A DNA stretch of 64,000 nt from Aegilops tauschii subsp. strangulata (taxonomy: Eukaryota > Streptophyta > Magnoliopsida > Poales > Poaceae): positions 148,072,885 to 148,136,884 of the forward strand of contig NC_053038.3 in NCBI RefSeq assembly GCF_002575655.3, written 5' to 3'. Made by a program: the position numbers and the translations under genes. Shown in pieces: positions 22,520 to 35,958 of the stretch. Position 1 is the stretch's first letter. Every line of letters begins with the position of its first letter. The notes beneath the pieces were generated by a model. That model saw nothing but the letters and a program-made list of their open reading frames with translations, was not told the DNA's origin and made no database searches.

Positions 22520-25500
22520 CGAATTCACGGGCCCAAGGACCGGATCTCTTTAGGAAGCTCTGTACGCATGATTTCATTCTTCTCGCTAAACATTAGAGTG
22601 TGCATGAACTCGGCCTTCCAGTCATCTGCAGCAGCCTGCCAACAAGAAACGAAATGATGGTTTAGTAAAGGATAACTAAAACCAGAGCAAGAGCGTCTCA
22701 GCAAAAACACACAAGAAAAATGAAAGGATGATGAGACAAGAATAAGGAAAAAACATACCTTCACATCACCAAAATCATCAACAAGCTCATCGCCATCATA
22801 TGTAGAGCAGAACTTCACCGGAAAGAAACCACAATCATTATTCACTTGCTTTGGAACATCGATAAAAGTCGGCCTCTTTGCAATATTCGCCTAGTTAGGT
22901 TGCTTGCTCGCTTTGTACGAAGCCTTGCCGTACACCTCCTCGAGCAACCCAACAAATCTCTTGATCTGCCAGAAATGACAGATAAGATGAAGTCAAAAAC
23001 ATGTTAACCAAAATAGTTAAGTTCACGTACATAAAAGGGACACTTGCATAAGATCCAGCTAAACATATACCAGAAGCTCAACTGTCAAATGATAGTCAGT
23101 TCAAGCAGTATTACCAAAACAGAGACAGAAACATATTTTGTCAACACAAGGCATAATAAACTTCGTGTCAAACAAGCAAATATGAAAGGAGGTTCAGGCT
23201 AAGAAACACTCATCATATTTTGGCAGTCTCCGTTGAAACTTGTTCGTGAAGTTCCCTTATTACTGTAAGGAAGTGAATCAAGGATGTCAATGCTCCCACG
23301 ATATCTATTTAGCACATACACACTGTAGTGCGCCATTGTGTCAATTGGCTTGAATAGTATCAAAAACCTGCCAAGTATGAAATAAATGGTGAACACAAAC
23401 TATAAAGCATAGGTATTGAACAACCAGGATGAACAAAAACTTCTTGACAAACTCATCAAAAGGATGTACATAAAATTTTAAAAAGCAAGAGTTATGAAAA
23501 ACTAACCAGCTTTGCGTTAAGAAGGTCTTCCTTGTGAACAAATATTCGGAGGAGACGAGAAGATTTTTTTTGCATCGAACTTTGGAACTGTTGCACCGAA
23601 AAAATCATACTCCAGACAGTACTGTGCATTCACAAAAACACAACTAAAACACCTCCCAAAAGCCACTACAACAAAACTAGAGCAAAAAAGGGAGATAGGG
23701 GCGCAAAGAACTAAAACCTGTATGAAGTAGGGACTAAGTACAACCCTGTCAGCACAAGAGAATATCTCAGAGGTCTCCGGCTTATCCTTCCACAAGTTTA
23801 TGAGATAATCCATTATGTCTCCTTCCATCTGCTGCCCTTCACCGAAAAGAGTATAAATGACACGTCCTGTGAGGTCAATCACATTCCCAGGGATGGCAAA
23901 AAATATTAGAAGGATTTAGAAGGATGGCAAAAAATATTAGAAGTTCAGATACAATAACAAATAGAAGTTCAAATGCTATAACTCAAAGGCAAGGAGAGAT
24001 GAACAGAAGTTCAGATACCACAACAGCAGAAGTTCAAACACTATAACTTCAAGGCAAGGAGAAATGAACAGAAGTTCACATACTATAACAACAGAAGTTC
24101 AGAACAAAGTAGAATCTTTGGCAGCAACAAAAATAAGAAGAAGAAAACTCACTCAGAATACTTATTCAGACCGTCTTCACTAAGCACATACTGTCTCAAC
24201 CTCCAGGCCTCGGATAGATGAGGGTAACAGTATTTCTTTAGGGGAGCGACAACCGAACGCCACTTCAAAGGCAATCCTGATGCTCTCTTGGAGGAAGTTA
24301 CGTTGCCAGACTCAACTGCCGGTTTCCTCCTGTTGATGACAACATTCTTCCGACCTCTCCCAGCAACAGTACCAGCAGCAGATTTACCATCCTTCGGGTA
24401 AGCAATCTTCTCAAAATCATCATCTGACAAAATCACCTCTGCTTCGACTGCACCAACCTTCCTGGAGCAAGGGGTGTTTGGAGCACCACAAATACGAACA
24501 GTCTGCTTCCACAACTTGGAAGGAATAAGGGTTCGAGAGCTATCATCTTCTCTCGGAGCTGTACTCATAGATTCCTCCCTAGGCTTGTATTCATGTGACC
24601 TGAGGAATGAGTAGTGCTAATCCATCAAGTCCAACGGCTCCACTGTAAAAGAAAAGGAAGAGAAAAAAGACCATTAAATATAACTGAATTTCAGGTACAA
24701 CACAATGTGAAGTCCAACTAATATAGATGACATGGTTACTACTCAAGCTGACCTAAAAAAATGTGTTGCATTTTAAGAACTAAATGAAGTTCAAGCACAA
24801 CCCAAGGCACAGTTCAAGATAACCTGATGAACTGGAAAACATTCAACTACAGCTAACAAAAAGCCTAGAAAGGCATCAACTCTGAAGTTCAAGTAGAAGA
24901 AATGCTCGTATCCAAGTAAGCAATGGGAGGGAAAAAATATTGAAAGTAAATACACAAGCAAAATAAAAATGATAAAAATGAAGTTCATGTAGAAGAAATG
25001 CTCCTCTCCATCTGAAACCAGCAGCCCAGACAGATCTCAAGCAGAAGTTCAAGTTCAAGAAAAAATGAATTTCATGTCGAATAAAAGATGCAGTACAGGT
25101 AAGTAGTCCAAGTTTCAAGACTTACATGTATAGTAGGCAAACAGAGCTTGGAAGTCTGTCTCAAACAGGTTAGAAGAAGCAATTGAGTACAACCACGTCT
25201 TCCTGATATCCGCTATATTTTCATGGGAATAATTTGCAAGAACCCCATCATGAAACGAATTAACATTCGTAAGCATGAAGAATCTGAAGTCGATACTGCC
25301 ATCAAACACAAAAAAGAACAGTGTTAGAACAAAAAAGATAGACAACGAATAAAAGACGTCGCAGCCTACGTACAACTACAGTTAAACACAAGTGATAGAG
25401 AGAAAAGTGGAACTCATACTTGTTATTCTGCTGAGGGACATCAATCCAATCCAAAGGGAAATGGTCGATAGTAAGTGGACTAAAGGGTGTCTCCCTGTCA

Positions 25501-28500
25501 TTGCTGGCATCGCTCCAAAGCTTCTTGATGTTATCAGTCATCCGCCGAAATAGGCGTACCGCACAGTCATCGTCTGGTCCATAGTGGGAGTCGAGAAGCT
25601 GGAACCTTGAATTCTTCAGGTCAAGAGATATCGAAACCCAATGACCAACACCACCCATGTGAGCAGGAATTTCAGGCGGGTCAAAAGTGGGGAAAACAAC
25701 CTGAAGCAACATAAACACATGAATCATTAAAAACTGAAAATTAATATCAAACGGTACAAAGAAAAATAAAACAATACAAACACAGTGGATCGCAGTGCAA
25801 AACTAATACAAAGGCAAAGAACAAGATATTGCATACAGAATCATGTGCATCCATGCTATATGGACCAGTCGCCAAGAAGTACTTCCTCACACGGGAATCA
25901 AATTGACCTCTGAAAATCTTGTCCTAAAATAATGCAGACAACACCAACATATGAAAATACAAAATGAGACAAACAAATTTTAACTAAAATGGTAAGGAAC
26001 AAAACAGAAAAGAAATCACTATATGGTTCACTTACACAAACTCAATATGGCAGGACGAGTTTGTCTGATCCCTGGTACTTCGCACGTAGGCAGTAGAGTG
26101 CAACCTCAGCCACATTAGATCGAAGCATTCCGCGAGGAGCAAAAGATACCGCGACATCTTCAACAGAAGCTTCACACTCCTTGTTTTGGAACATAATCAT
26201 TGATCAAAAACAAGCAATAGAAAGCAAAAGAAGTTCAGCATCAGGAACTCAGGAAGTTCATAACACATGTAAGCACAGAAGTTCAGCTACATCACAATAG
26301 GCAGTACAAAAAGGCCAGAAGTTCAGCACCAGAGAAGTAAAAAAGAAGTTCAGCAACATAGAGTAAAGAAGTTTAGGTATGAAACCACAGGCAGTTCACA
26401 GGGGGTAGATGGATGTAAATATTGACCAGTTGCACTCACCTCTTGGAACGATCATTCGTAAGCCTGGTTACACTGAAATAAAAGTCATCAACCTTCTTTC
26501 GGACGACAGCAAGGTCACTATTTGCTCAGAAAAAGAAATAGAAATTAAGAACAACATTGAAGCACATAGATTCACGACAGTTTTATTAAGAGCAACATTC
26601 AAGCACAACATTCAAACACAAGCACATCTCAGCTGCTACACCAGAAAAGATAAAACCACTGGATTATAAACATCACAACCCATGCATTACAAACCTTCCC
26701 CCACATAGAAACGGGTTCACTTAACTTTATTTACGAACCACACGACAAAGCACAAACCAGAAGTTCAACTTGCACCACACAGGCAGTTCACAAGGATATC
26801 ATGGACAAAAACAAACAACAAAAGGGACGGGGACGGGGAAAGAAGAGAGAAGCATGCTCCTCTCTTTATGGATTCTTGCCTAGACCAGTGGCAGCACTAG
26901 AATGATCAACCTTCTCTTCAAAGCTATCGCTTTCAGTCTCTTCATCGTCATCTTCACTAGACACTGCAGCGTCGTCGGGAAGGACACCAGCAGCAGCTGG
27001 AGAATCTGAAACAATAAAAATTGTTGGTTCTCCTGCACTATGAAGAGTTGGAGAACCAGCATCAACAACAACTGATGGCTCTGCTGCAGGAGACTTCTCC
27101 GGGCGTGCAGCAGCACTACCACCAGTCTCAACAGCAGCCTCGATGGGATCTTTCTCCAAAATGATATCTCTAGATGTCTTGCCCTGCTCAGCACCAGAAA
27201 CCTCAGCTGTCTTGCCCTGCTCAGCATCAGAAACCGCAGCGCCAATGGACGACTGAGGTTCAGTTGGGTCCACCCCGTCGGAGCAGGGACTTGTCTGCAA
27301 ACCTGCTCTGGAGGAACACTAGCATCATCGTTCTGCAGCAAGAACAGAAAGTCATTACAAAGGGCCACATTGTGATAAAATTCACAAACAAGTAAAATAA
27401 AAAATGAGACAAATGGACAAGAAAAATGGTACCTTATTTTCACTACCATGAACATCATCAACTAATACATCACTTGCGGGAGCAGGTTCATGCACAGGGG
27501 CAGGTTCATGCATAGGAGCAGGTTCATGCACAGGTAAAACATCCTCCTCAACCCTAGCACTATCATCAACATCCTACAAAAAAATCATGTATAACACAAA
27601 TACCTAATCAGCAGAAGTTCACATTACATAATCAAAGAAGGTCAGCAATGACAACTGACACATAATGGAAGTCCAAATACAGTAAACATAGCAGGTCAGA
27701 TATCAAACTACTCTAATACAAAAGGGAACAAAAAGGGCCAGTTATCGAAGTCATAGAAGTTCAAGTGCTGTAGCACTTGAAGTTCAGGTACTATATACAC
27801 AGAAGGTCAACTAGGAAACACTAGTACTAAAAAGAAAAAGTTTAGGACACATGAAATCAATAAGGGTCGCCTATGACTAAAAATAGTAATAACTGAATGC
27901 TAACAATGAACATTAGTGCAAAGAAATATCAAAAGCCAACATAAACAAACCTCTTAGGTATGCTCCATGTGGCCTCCTTCACGACCCAAACGAACAGAAT
28001 CCTGCCTCTGAATCTATCTCACAACAACACTTGCATCATCTTCAAAAGGCTTGCAATGAGCATCCTGCATTTCCTTGAACAGCCCAAAGCTAGCCCGGAG
28101 GTGGGAAGTGCTCTAACGAAGCTCTTAAAGAAATCTAGCTTCAATTGACAAAACCTCCTTCGAAGACTCAGCATCAAAACCGTGTCCGAGAGGAAGAATC
28201 CCATCAACGCGACTAAGACGTTGAACAGTTGAGGAACACGGGCCAACTCCCCACAAACAGTTTCAAGAAGACCGACAATCCTAGCCAAGGAAACATTGGC
28301 TGCTTCAAACAAACTCTCGGAATACACGCCACCTGCAGCACTCACACGGGCAGAAGATCCTCTTGGATCTACAGGGGGGCACCAGTATTAACATCCCAGG
28401 ATAATTCAAATCTTGGGGAAGTTCCACTCCCTAGGCTGGCGGCACGAAGCATAGTAAGAACAGGACGTTTGATACGCCTAAAGAACACAACCTCAGCCAG

Positions 28501-31500
28501 TGTCTTCCACTGCATACAAAAACAAAACTCAACGCGCCAGAAAACAAATGAAGGAACATGGAAACAAAAAATATAGAAGACAGTACCAAAAGTTCAGGTT
28601 AAACTACTCAGGAGAGAATGATGCATAGAAACACTCACAAGCAGTTTCCCAAACACCCAGTTGGGTGGGTCATCATCACCCTTCTCGACCAAGTCAGCCG
28701 CAGCAAGCTCAAGAAGCTTGGCCTGATCCAGGAAATTAATGCGAGGGGTCCTCAAGTCAGAATTAGGCGTCTTGCCAATGATAAGGCAGTCCAGATACAT
28801 AAGAAGCGGCGCGATGGCACAGCTTGTGACAACTTTTCCTTTGCTAGTACCTTGCTGATACCTAACATCAGCACTTCGAATATCATCAACAACCAACTGG
28901 CAGTAGTCCATATCTGCCATATCCTCAAACACAAGATTCTCAGCCATTGCTGCCTCCCTGGACACTCGTGTAAACATTCCAGGAATAACCACCTTCAAAA
29001 ACAATCAGGTAAAACACCTGCGGAGCAAGATCATCCTTCGTCTCATCCTTCACAAGTTCCCCGAGGATATTCCGCAGATCCTTTTTCTTGATGTCGTCAC
29101 TCCTAGCGTATCCAAGTGTGCCCTTCAGCCTCATGATAGCATCATCGAACCCATCATTCGAGGGCCTAGGAGGGGTACGATTACCTTGAGGGAATCCAAA
29201 CAGATGGTGAATAGCATCACTTGTAATATGCAGAACCTTGTTTGCCTCACCCATGTCCAGAATCATGGTTGTAGGGCCAATCCTCATGTAGATGTTGCCC
29301 ATCAAGGATGAGAAATGTTGGAATCAACCTTCAAGTCAAACACACAACCAAAATTAGCCGTGATAACCCTCGTCTTGTGCCCAAGTTGTAGCATTTTCGC
29401 ACACGTCTTGACCTCTTTCAGTGAGCAGCGAATCGTCTTGTGAAAATGTTTCGCCTCATCTCCTCCTTGGCCACCTTCTTCGGGCGCTTTGCCTCCTCTC
29501 TTCCTCCTCTCAGGCCACTCCACAAGCTGATACTGAAAAAAATACAATGACAAGGAAAAACGCAGAACAATGAGATACACATGCTACACCAAAAGTCCAC
29601 TAAGGCCTACAAACACAGTACATTCCAGAAGTCCAACTATGTACACAAAGGCAGTACGCACAAACATGTATGACCAGAAGTAAAGTTGCTTTTAAAATGT
29701 TGGAAACTTACATAGCAGGAGTTCAACCATGTACACCAAGGTAGTAATAAAACATGTATTTCAGAAGTCCAACTATGTCTACATAGGCAGTACAACCATG
29801 TATGACCAGAAATTAACATGCTTTTAGAATGTTAGAAATTTACATAGCAGAAGTTCAACCATGTACACCAAGGCAGTAATAAAACATGTATACCAACAAG
29901 TTAAGCTAATTTCTTCATGTATATATCCAGAAGTCCAACTATGTACACAAAGGCAGTAATATCATATAAGCAAAGCAGTTCAGCCAATTTATTCTTATAT
30001 ATGAAGCAGAAGGTCAGCTATGTACACCAAGGCAGTGCTAAAAACACGAAAACTACAACAATAGCGACAAATGCTCTAAAAGCGGTAAACATGAGACATT
30101 CATACCTGGTTAGCGGCAGCAGCATCATCATCGTCGTCCTCATCATCAGCGTTGAAATCAGCATCATCCTTGTCATCTGGATTAACACAAGAACGCTTCT
30201 TGTCACCCTTGTTGACCTTTGAAGGTGCAACCTTGCGCTTAACGCCGCATTTCTTCCCCTTACCAGATGCACTAGCACCAAGAAGGTGTAGGCGCGGCAG
30301 TGGCAAGCACACGAGGACTACGACGTGGCGTACCACCGAGGCCTAGCCCTTCATCTTTAGCAAGTTCTACAGGCCTTGAAACATGTGGGCTCCTCCGAGG
30401 AGTAACTTCACCAACTGAATGCTTCCTCGCAGCGGTCTTCTTGATTTTCTTCTTAACAGGGACAACCGTGCCATCAGTGCCACACGGCACGTCTTCCTCA
30501 GCAATAGAGAAATGCCCAACCATGGGCTCAGCAACATCACCAGATTTAGGAACATCAGAACCTTTCTGAAGGCGGGCCGCACTCTTCTTGTCAAAATCTT
30601 CTTGCTTCTTCCTCTTGCGTTGGTCCTCCAGAAGAAGCTGAAGAGGCACATACTCAGGTTGTGTGACAGGTTCAGTGCCATCAACAGACTACGACTGCGT
30701 CTCTGACATCTGAAGATAGCACAAAGGATCCGGAACGGAATCACAACCTTCGACTGACGGAGCCCCCTGCTCGGCAGCAAGAGTGTTTTCTGATAAATCC
30801 AACTCAGATAGAACATCGTTGATGGTGTTCACAGCTTCCTCCTCTGTGGACACATCTGCAAGAACACAAAAAAGCAAAGCAAAATATAAAAAAAGTCAGG
30901 AACAAAAACAAAAACACTCGACGGGAACAAGTTAAAAAAACATGGCTTGAGAATTTAAAATGAAAAGAAAAGGAGTTGCACATACTAGATGAAGCAAGAG
31001 CTGCAGAAGCAAGATCCACGAGGCTTGAATTATTCTCAAGGCTCAAAGCAACCTCAGCAATCAAAGTCAAAGGAATAATGGGTGATTTAGCCGCATCAGA
31101 TATTGGAGCATCAGTATTAACTTCTAAAGCTCCATCTTGATCGCAGGCATTTTTTTCAGAGCTATTCAATTCATCACCAACTACAAAAAATGCAAATAAA
31201 AAGGCAGTTATGTTCTAATCCGCAATCCTACACCAAAGGGAGTTTTACTTTTACATCAATGTTCAATACCAAGAAGTTCAACAATACCTAACAAAGCAGT
31301 AAACACAATGAACAATCTACAATTTACATACTAAATATAGAACAATCTACACCAGAGGGGCTACTACATATAAGATGAATGTCCAAAAGTTCAACAATAT
31401 ATAACAAAGCAGTAAAACAAATGTGCAGAACAGAAGTTCAACCAAATTTCATTATAAACAAACAATAATTAAAACCAGAAGTTCAACTATGTGACCCAAG

Positions 31501-31862
31501 CAAGTAGCACATAAAAAAGATGTAGCATGAGCAGAAATACTATTTTCACACGCAAACTAAATATCAATACCATGAAAATGATCACACAAAAAAACAAAAT
31601 ATGAAAACATTTGGGAAGTCCAACAACACTTGGTGACATAGTTCACCAGCAATTCATCAAATAAAAATCAAGCAACACTCTACTAACCTAAACTAAGGGT
31701 AAAATGCATACACATGACCTTTGTTAGAAGTTCACTCTTTTAAGAAAGGGCAGTCCAACAAGACAAGTAAATGAAGATATGGGCAGACATATATAAGAAA
31801 AATGCTATTTAAAATACAAGATCCAACTGCAATAAAATACCTGGAGAAGGTTTTGAAGCCAT
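22520..31862 (-). pseudogene. Ulp1/C48-type cysteine protease with two C48 modules, decayed
   Basis: Minus-strand multi-exon gene read from splice signals. Exon 1 (31862-31841, MASKPSP, GTATTT donor), exon 2 (31180-30986) and exon 3 (30855-30106; NLS-like KKKIKKTAARK, Asp-rich end) join in frame. Exons 29532-29018 (IHHLFGFPQG) and 28992-28639 follow. Exon 27573-27433 has HEPAP repeats. A C48 module spans about 26190-25126: His in GHWVSISLDL, Asp in LLDSHYG, but IDFRFFML where the family has Asp-Cys-Gly, so the nucleophile is Phe (25288-25286). A second module (about 23885-22520) has HYSVYVLNRY, IDILDSLPY and NNDCGFF with the Cys retained (22833-22831). Such proteases cleave SUMO-like modifiers, and plant transposons often carry them. 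Stops and shifts (TAG at 30691-30689, others near 30280, 29305, 28375 and 24610) make it a pseudogene. Later exon limits are approximate. Confidence 0.72.
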
Positions 31863-32512
31863 GACAACACAACCCCTTGATGAATGGAACTCCAAACCCT
31901 AGAACAACCTACTAAAAACAGGGGATAGATTGCATATAGTTAGCAAGTAGAAAATCATACAACAAATACAAAAAGCAACTAAATCAAACCCTAGGATGAA
32001 ACAAACTAGAACATATCAACAAGTATGAAAAGATGAACAGTAGCACATCTAGGCAAGCACAACAAAAAAAGTATCCATAAACTAACTAGCATGTGACAGA
32101 CACAATCTAGAATTTGAAATCAACAACACCAAGACAATTAGATACATCAGATCCAGCATCAACCATAACACCACACCCTCTCTTACATGCATCTAACTAC
32201 TGGAATCACCAAAGGGGGAATGAAATCCACTGAAGTCTGAAGGGAGAAATAGCACACACAAGCATCTCACAGACAAATCTGACCACGGGGGAATGGAATC
32301 CACCCACCACACGCACAAAAACCCTACCTAATCTCCCACCCAGCCATCAGAAGAAGGAGTCGGAGGTGGATGCAAGAGCACACAGAAGAAACAGACAGCC
32401 CTCGACAGATCTGGTGAAACTAAGAGCAAGCATTAGGGGGATGCAGTATTTGTACCTCTCCAAACGACCCCCGCACGCATGAATCCGCGGCGGTTCTTCC
32501 ACCCCCACGATG
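31863..32512 (-). other. 5' flank of the Ulp1-type gene
   Basis: Upstream of the ATG at 31862 on the minus strand, with no further coding sequence recognised. The flank is cut at 32512 by the Athila-like element and continues at 42063. An AT-rich TTATTTATTCC on the minus strand near 42150 could be its TATA region, which would put the promoter on the far side of the insertion. Confidence 0.4.
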
Positions 32513-32517
32513 CCACG

Positions 32518-33920
32518 TGATAACCCACAAGTATAGGGGATCGCAACAGTTTTCGAGGGTAGAGTATTCAACCCAAATTTATTGATTCGACACAAGGGGA
32601 GCCAAAGAATATTCTTGAGTATTTGCAGTTGTGTTGTCAATTCAACCACACCTGGATGACTTAGTATCTGCAGCAAAGTATATAGTAGCAAAGTAGTATG
32701 ATAGTAGCGGTAACGGTAGCAAAAGTAATATTTTTGGGTTTTGTAGTAAATGTAACAGTAGCAACGGAAAAGTAAATAAGTGAAGAACAATATGTGAAAA
32801 GCTCGTAGGCATTGGATCGGTGATGGAGAATTATGCCGGATGTGGTTCATCATGTAACAATCATAACATAGAGTGACACAGAACTAGCTCCAATTCATCA
32901 ATGTAATGTAGGCATGTATTCCGAATATAGTCATACGTCCTTATGGAAAAGAACTTGCATGACATCTTTTGTCCTACCCTCCCGTGGCAGCGGGGTCCTA
33001 ATGGAAACTAAGGGATATTAAGGCCTCCTTTTAATAGAGTACCGGACCAAAGCATTAACACATAGTGAATACATGAACTCCTCAAACTACGGTCATCACC
33101 GGGAGTGGTCCCGATTATTATCACTTCGGGGTTGCCGGATCATAACACATAGTAGGTGACTATAGACTTGCAAGATAGGATCAAGAACTCACATATATTC
33201 ACGAAAACATAATAGGTTCAGATCTGAAATCATGGCACTCAGGCCCTAGTGACAAGCATTAAGCATAGCAAAGTCATAGCAACATCAATCTCAGAACATA
33301 GTGGATACTAGGGATCAAAGCCTAACAAAACTAACTCGATTACATGATAAATCTCATCCATCCCATCACCGTCCAGCAAGCCAATGATGGAATTACTCAC
33401 GCACGGCGGTGAGCATCATGAAATTAGTGATGGAGGATGGTTGATGATGACGACGGCGACGGATTCCCCTCTCCGGAGCCCCGAACGGACTCCAGATCAG
33501 CCCTCCCGATAGAGTTTAGGGTTTGGCGGCGGCTCCGTACCGTAAAACACGATGAATGTTTCTCTCTGATTTTTTTCTCCCCGAAAATGAATATATGGAG
33601 TTGGAGTTGAGGTCGGTGGAGCTCCATGGGGCCCACGAGGCAGGGGGCGCGCCCAGGGGGCAGGCACGCCCCCCACCCTCGTGGAAACGGTGTGGGCCCC
33701 CTGGTCTTGATTCTTTCGCTAGTATTTTTTATTATTTCCAAAAATAATCTCCGTGGACTTCAGGTCATTCTGAGAACTTTTGTTTCTGCACATAAATAAC
33801 ACCATGGCAATTCTGCTAAAAACAGCGTCAGTCCGGGTTAGTTCCATTCAAATCATGCAAGTTAGAGTCCAAAACAAGGGCAAAAGTGTTTGGAAAAGTA
33901 GATACGACGGAGACGTATCA
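32518..33920 (-). repeat. 3' LTR of Athila-like element
   Basis: 1,403 bp. It contains a GC-rich block (33620-33710) with GGGCGCGCCC-type words and the AT-rich CCATATATTCA TATA region on the minus strand near 33585-33595. Confidence 0.95.
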
Positions 33921-33935
33921 ACTCCCCCAAGCTTA
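33921..33935 (-). other. Polypurine tract of Athila-like element
   Basis: Minus strand TAAGCTTGGGGGAGT ends exactly at the 3' LTR. An identical 15-mer lies at 35924-35938. Confidence 0.85.
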
Positions 33936-35958
33936 AACCTTTGCTTGTCCTCAAGCAATTCAGTTGATAAACTGAAAGTGATAAAGAAAAACTTTTACAA
34001 ACTCTGTTTGCTCTTGTTGTTGTAGATATGTAAAGCCAGCATTCAAGTTTTCAGCATAGATTATGACTAACCACATTCACAATAACACTTAGGTCTCATG
34101 TTTACTCATATCAATAGCATAATCAACTAGCGAGCAATAATAATAAATCTCGGATGACAAACTTTCTCAAAACAATCATAATATTATATAACAAGATGGT
34201 ATCTCGCTAGCCCGTTCTGAGACCGCGAAACATAAATGCAGAGCACCTTTAAAGATCAAGGACGGACTAAACATTGTAATTCATGGTAAAAGATATCCAG
34301 TCATACCCAATATAAATTAATAGTAATGGATGCAAATGACAGCAGTGCTCTCCAGCTGGTGCTTTTTAATAAGAGGGTGATGACTCAACATAAAAGTAAA
34401 TGGATAGGCCCTTCGCAGAGGGAAGCAGGGATTTGTAGAGGTGCCAGATCTCGATTTTGAAATAGAGATAAATAATATTTTGAGCGGCATACTTTCATTG
34501 TCAACATAACAACCAAGAGATGGCGATATCTTCCATGCTACACACATTATAGGCGGTTCCCAAACAGAATGGTAAAGTTTATACTCCCCCTCCACCAACA
34601 AGCATCAATCCATGGCTTGCTCGAAACAATGAGTGCCTCCAACTAACAACAGTCCTGGGGGAGTTTTGTTTGCAATTATTTTGATTTGCTTTGCATAAAG
34701 CATGGGACTGGGCATCCCGGTGACCAGCCATTTTCTCGTGAGTGAGGAGCGGAGTCCACTCCTCTTGAGAATAACCCGCCTAACATGGAATATACGGACA
34801 ACCCAAGTTGATACATGAGCTATTCGAGCATACAAAACAGAATTTCATTTGAAGGTTTAGAGTTTGGCACATACAAATTTACTTGGAACGGCAGGTAGAT
34901 ACCGCATGTAGGAAGGTATGATGGAATCATATGGAATAACTTTGGGGTTTAAGGGATTGGATGCACAAGCAGTATTCCCGCTTAGTACAAGTGAAGGCTA
35001 GCAAAAGACTGGGAAGCGACCAACTCGAGAGCGACAACAGTCATGAACATGCATTAAAATTAATGAACATTGAGTGCAAGCATGAGTAGGATATAATCCA
35101 CCATGAACATAAATATCGTGAATGCTATGTTGATTTGTTTCAACTACATGTGTGAACATGTGCCAAGTCAAGTCACTTGAATCATTCAAAGGAGGATACC
35201 ACCCCGTCATACCACATCACAACCATTTTAATAGCATGTTGGCACGCAAGGTAAACCATTATAAGCTCCTAGCTAATTAAGCATGGCATAAGTAACTACA
35301 ATCTCTAATTGTCATTGCAAACATGTTTATTCATAATAGGCTGAATCAGGAATGATGAACTAATCATATTTACAAAAACAAGAGAGGTCGAGTTCATACC
35401 AACTTCTCTCATCGCAATCAATCCATCATATATCATCATAATTGCCTTTCACTTGCACGACCCAACGATGTGAATAATAATAATAGTGCACGTGCATTGG
35501 ACTAAGCTGGAATCTGCAAGCATTCAATAAACAGGAGAAGACAAGGCAATATGGGCTCTTGGTTAAATCAACAATAATGCATATAAGAGCCACTTCAACA
35601 TTTTCATCATGGTCTTCTCCTATCGACCCCCAAAGAAAAGAAAAGAAATAAAACTATTTACACGGGAAAGCTCCCAACAAGCAAAAGAAGAACAGGAAAT
35701 CTTTTTGGGTTTTCTTTTTAATTATTACTACTACAGCAAGAAAGTAAACTAGCTGAAAGCTACAACTAATTTTTTTTGTTTTTTCTTAAGGTTTATCAAA
35801 CACACAAGAAGAAAGCATAAAAAGGGAAAATAAACTAGCATGGATATTACAATGAAAAAGTATGAGCACCGACATCTAGCAACGAGTGTGTAAAAATAAA
35901 TGTAATGTCGGCGAGAAATACGTACTCCCCCAAGCTTAGGTTTTTGGCCTAAGTTGGT
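33936..35958 (-). other. AT-rich non-coding spacer between two polypurine motifs
   Basis: About 2 kb without a recognisable gene, between the end of the accessory ORF and the 3' LTR. The second TAAGCTTGGGGGAGT copy at 35924-35938 (minus strand) opens it, and the true polypurine tract closes it. Confidence 0.6.
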
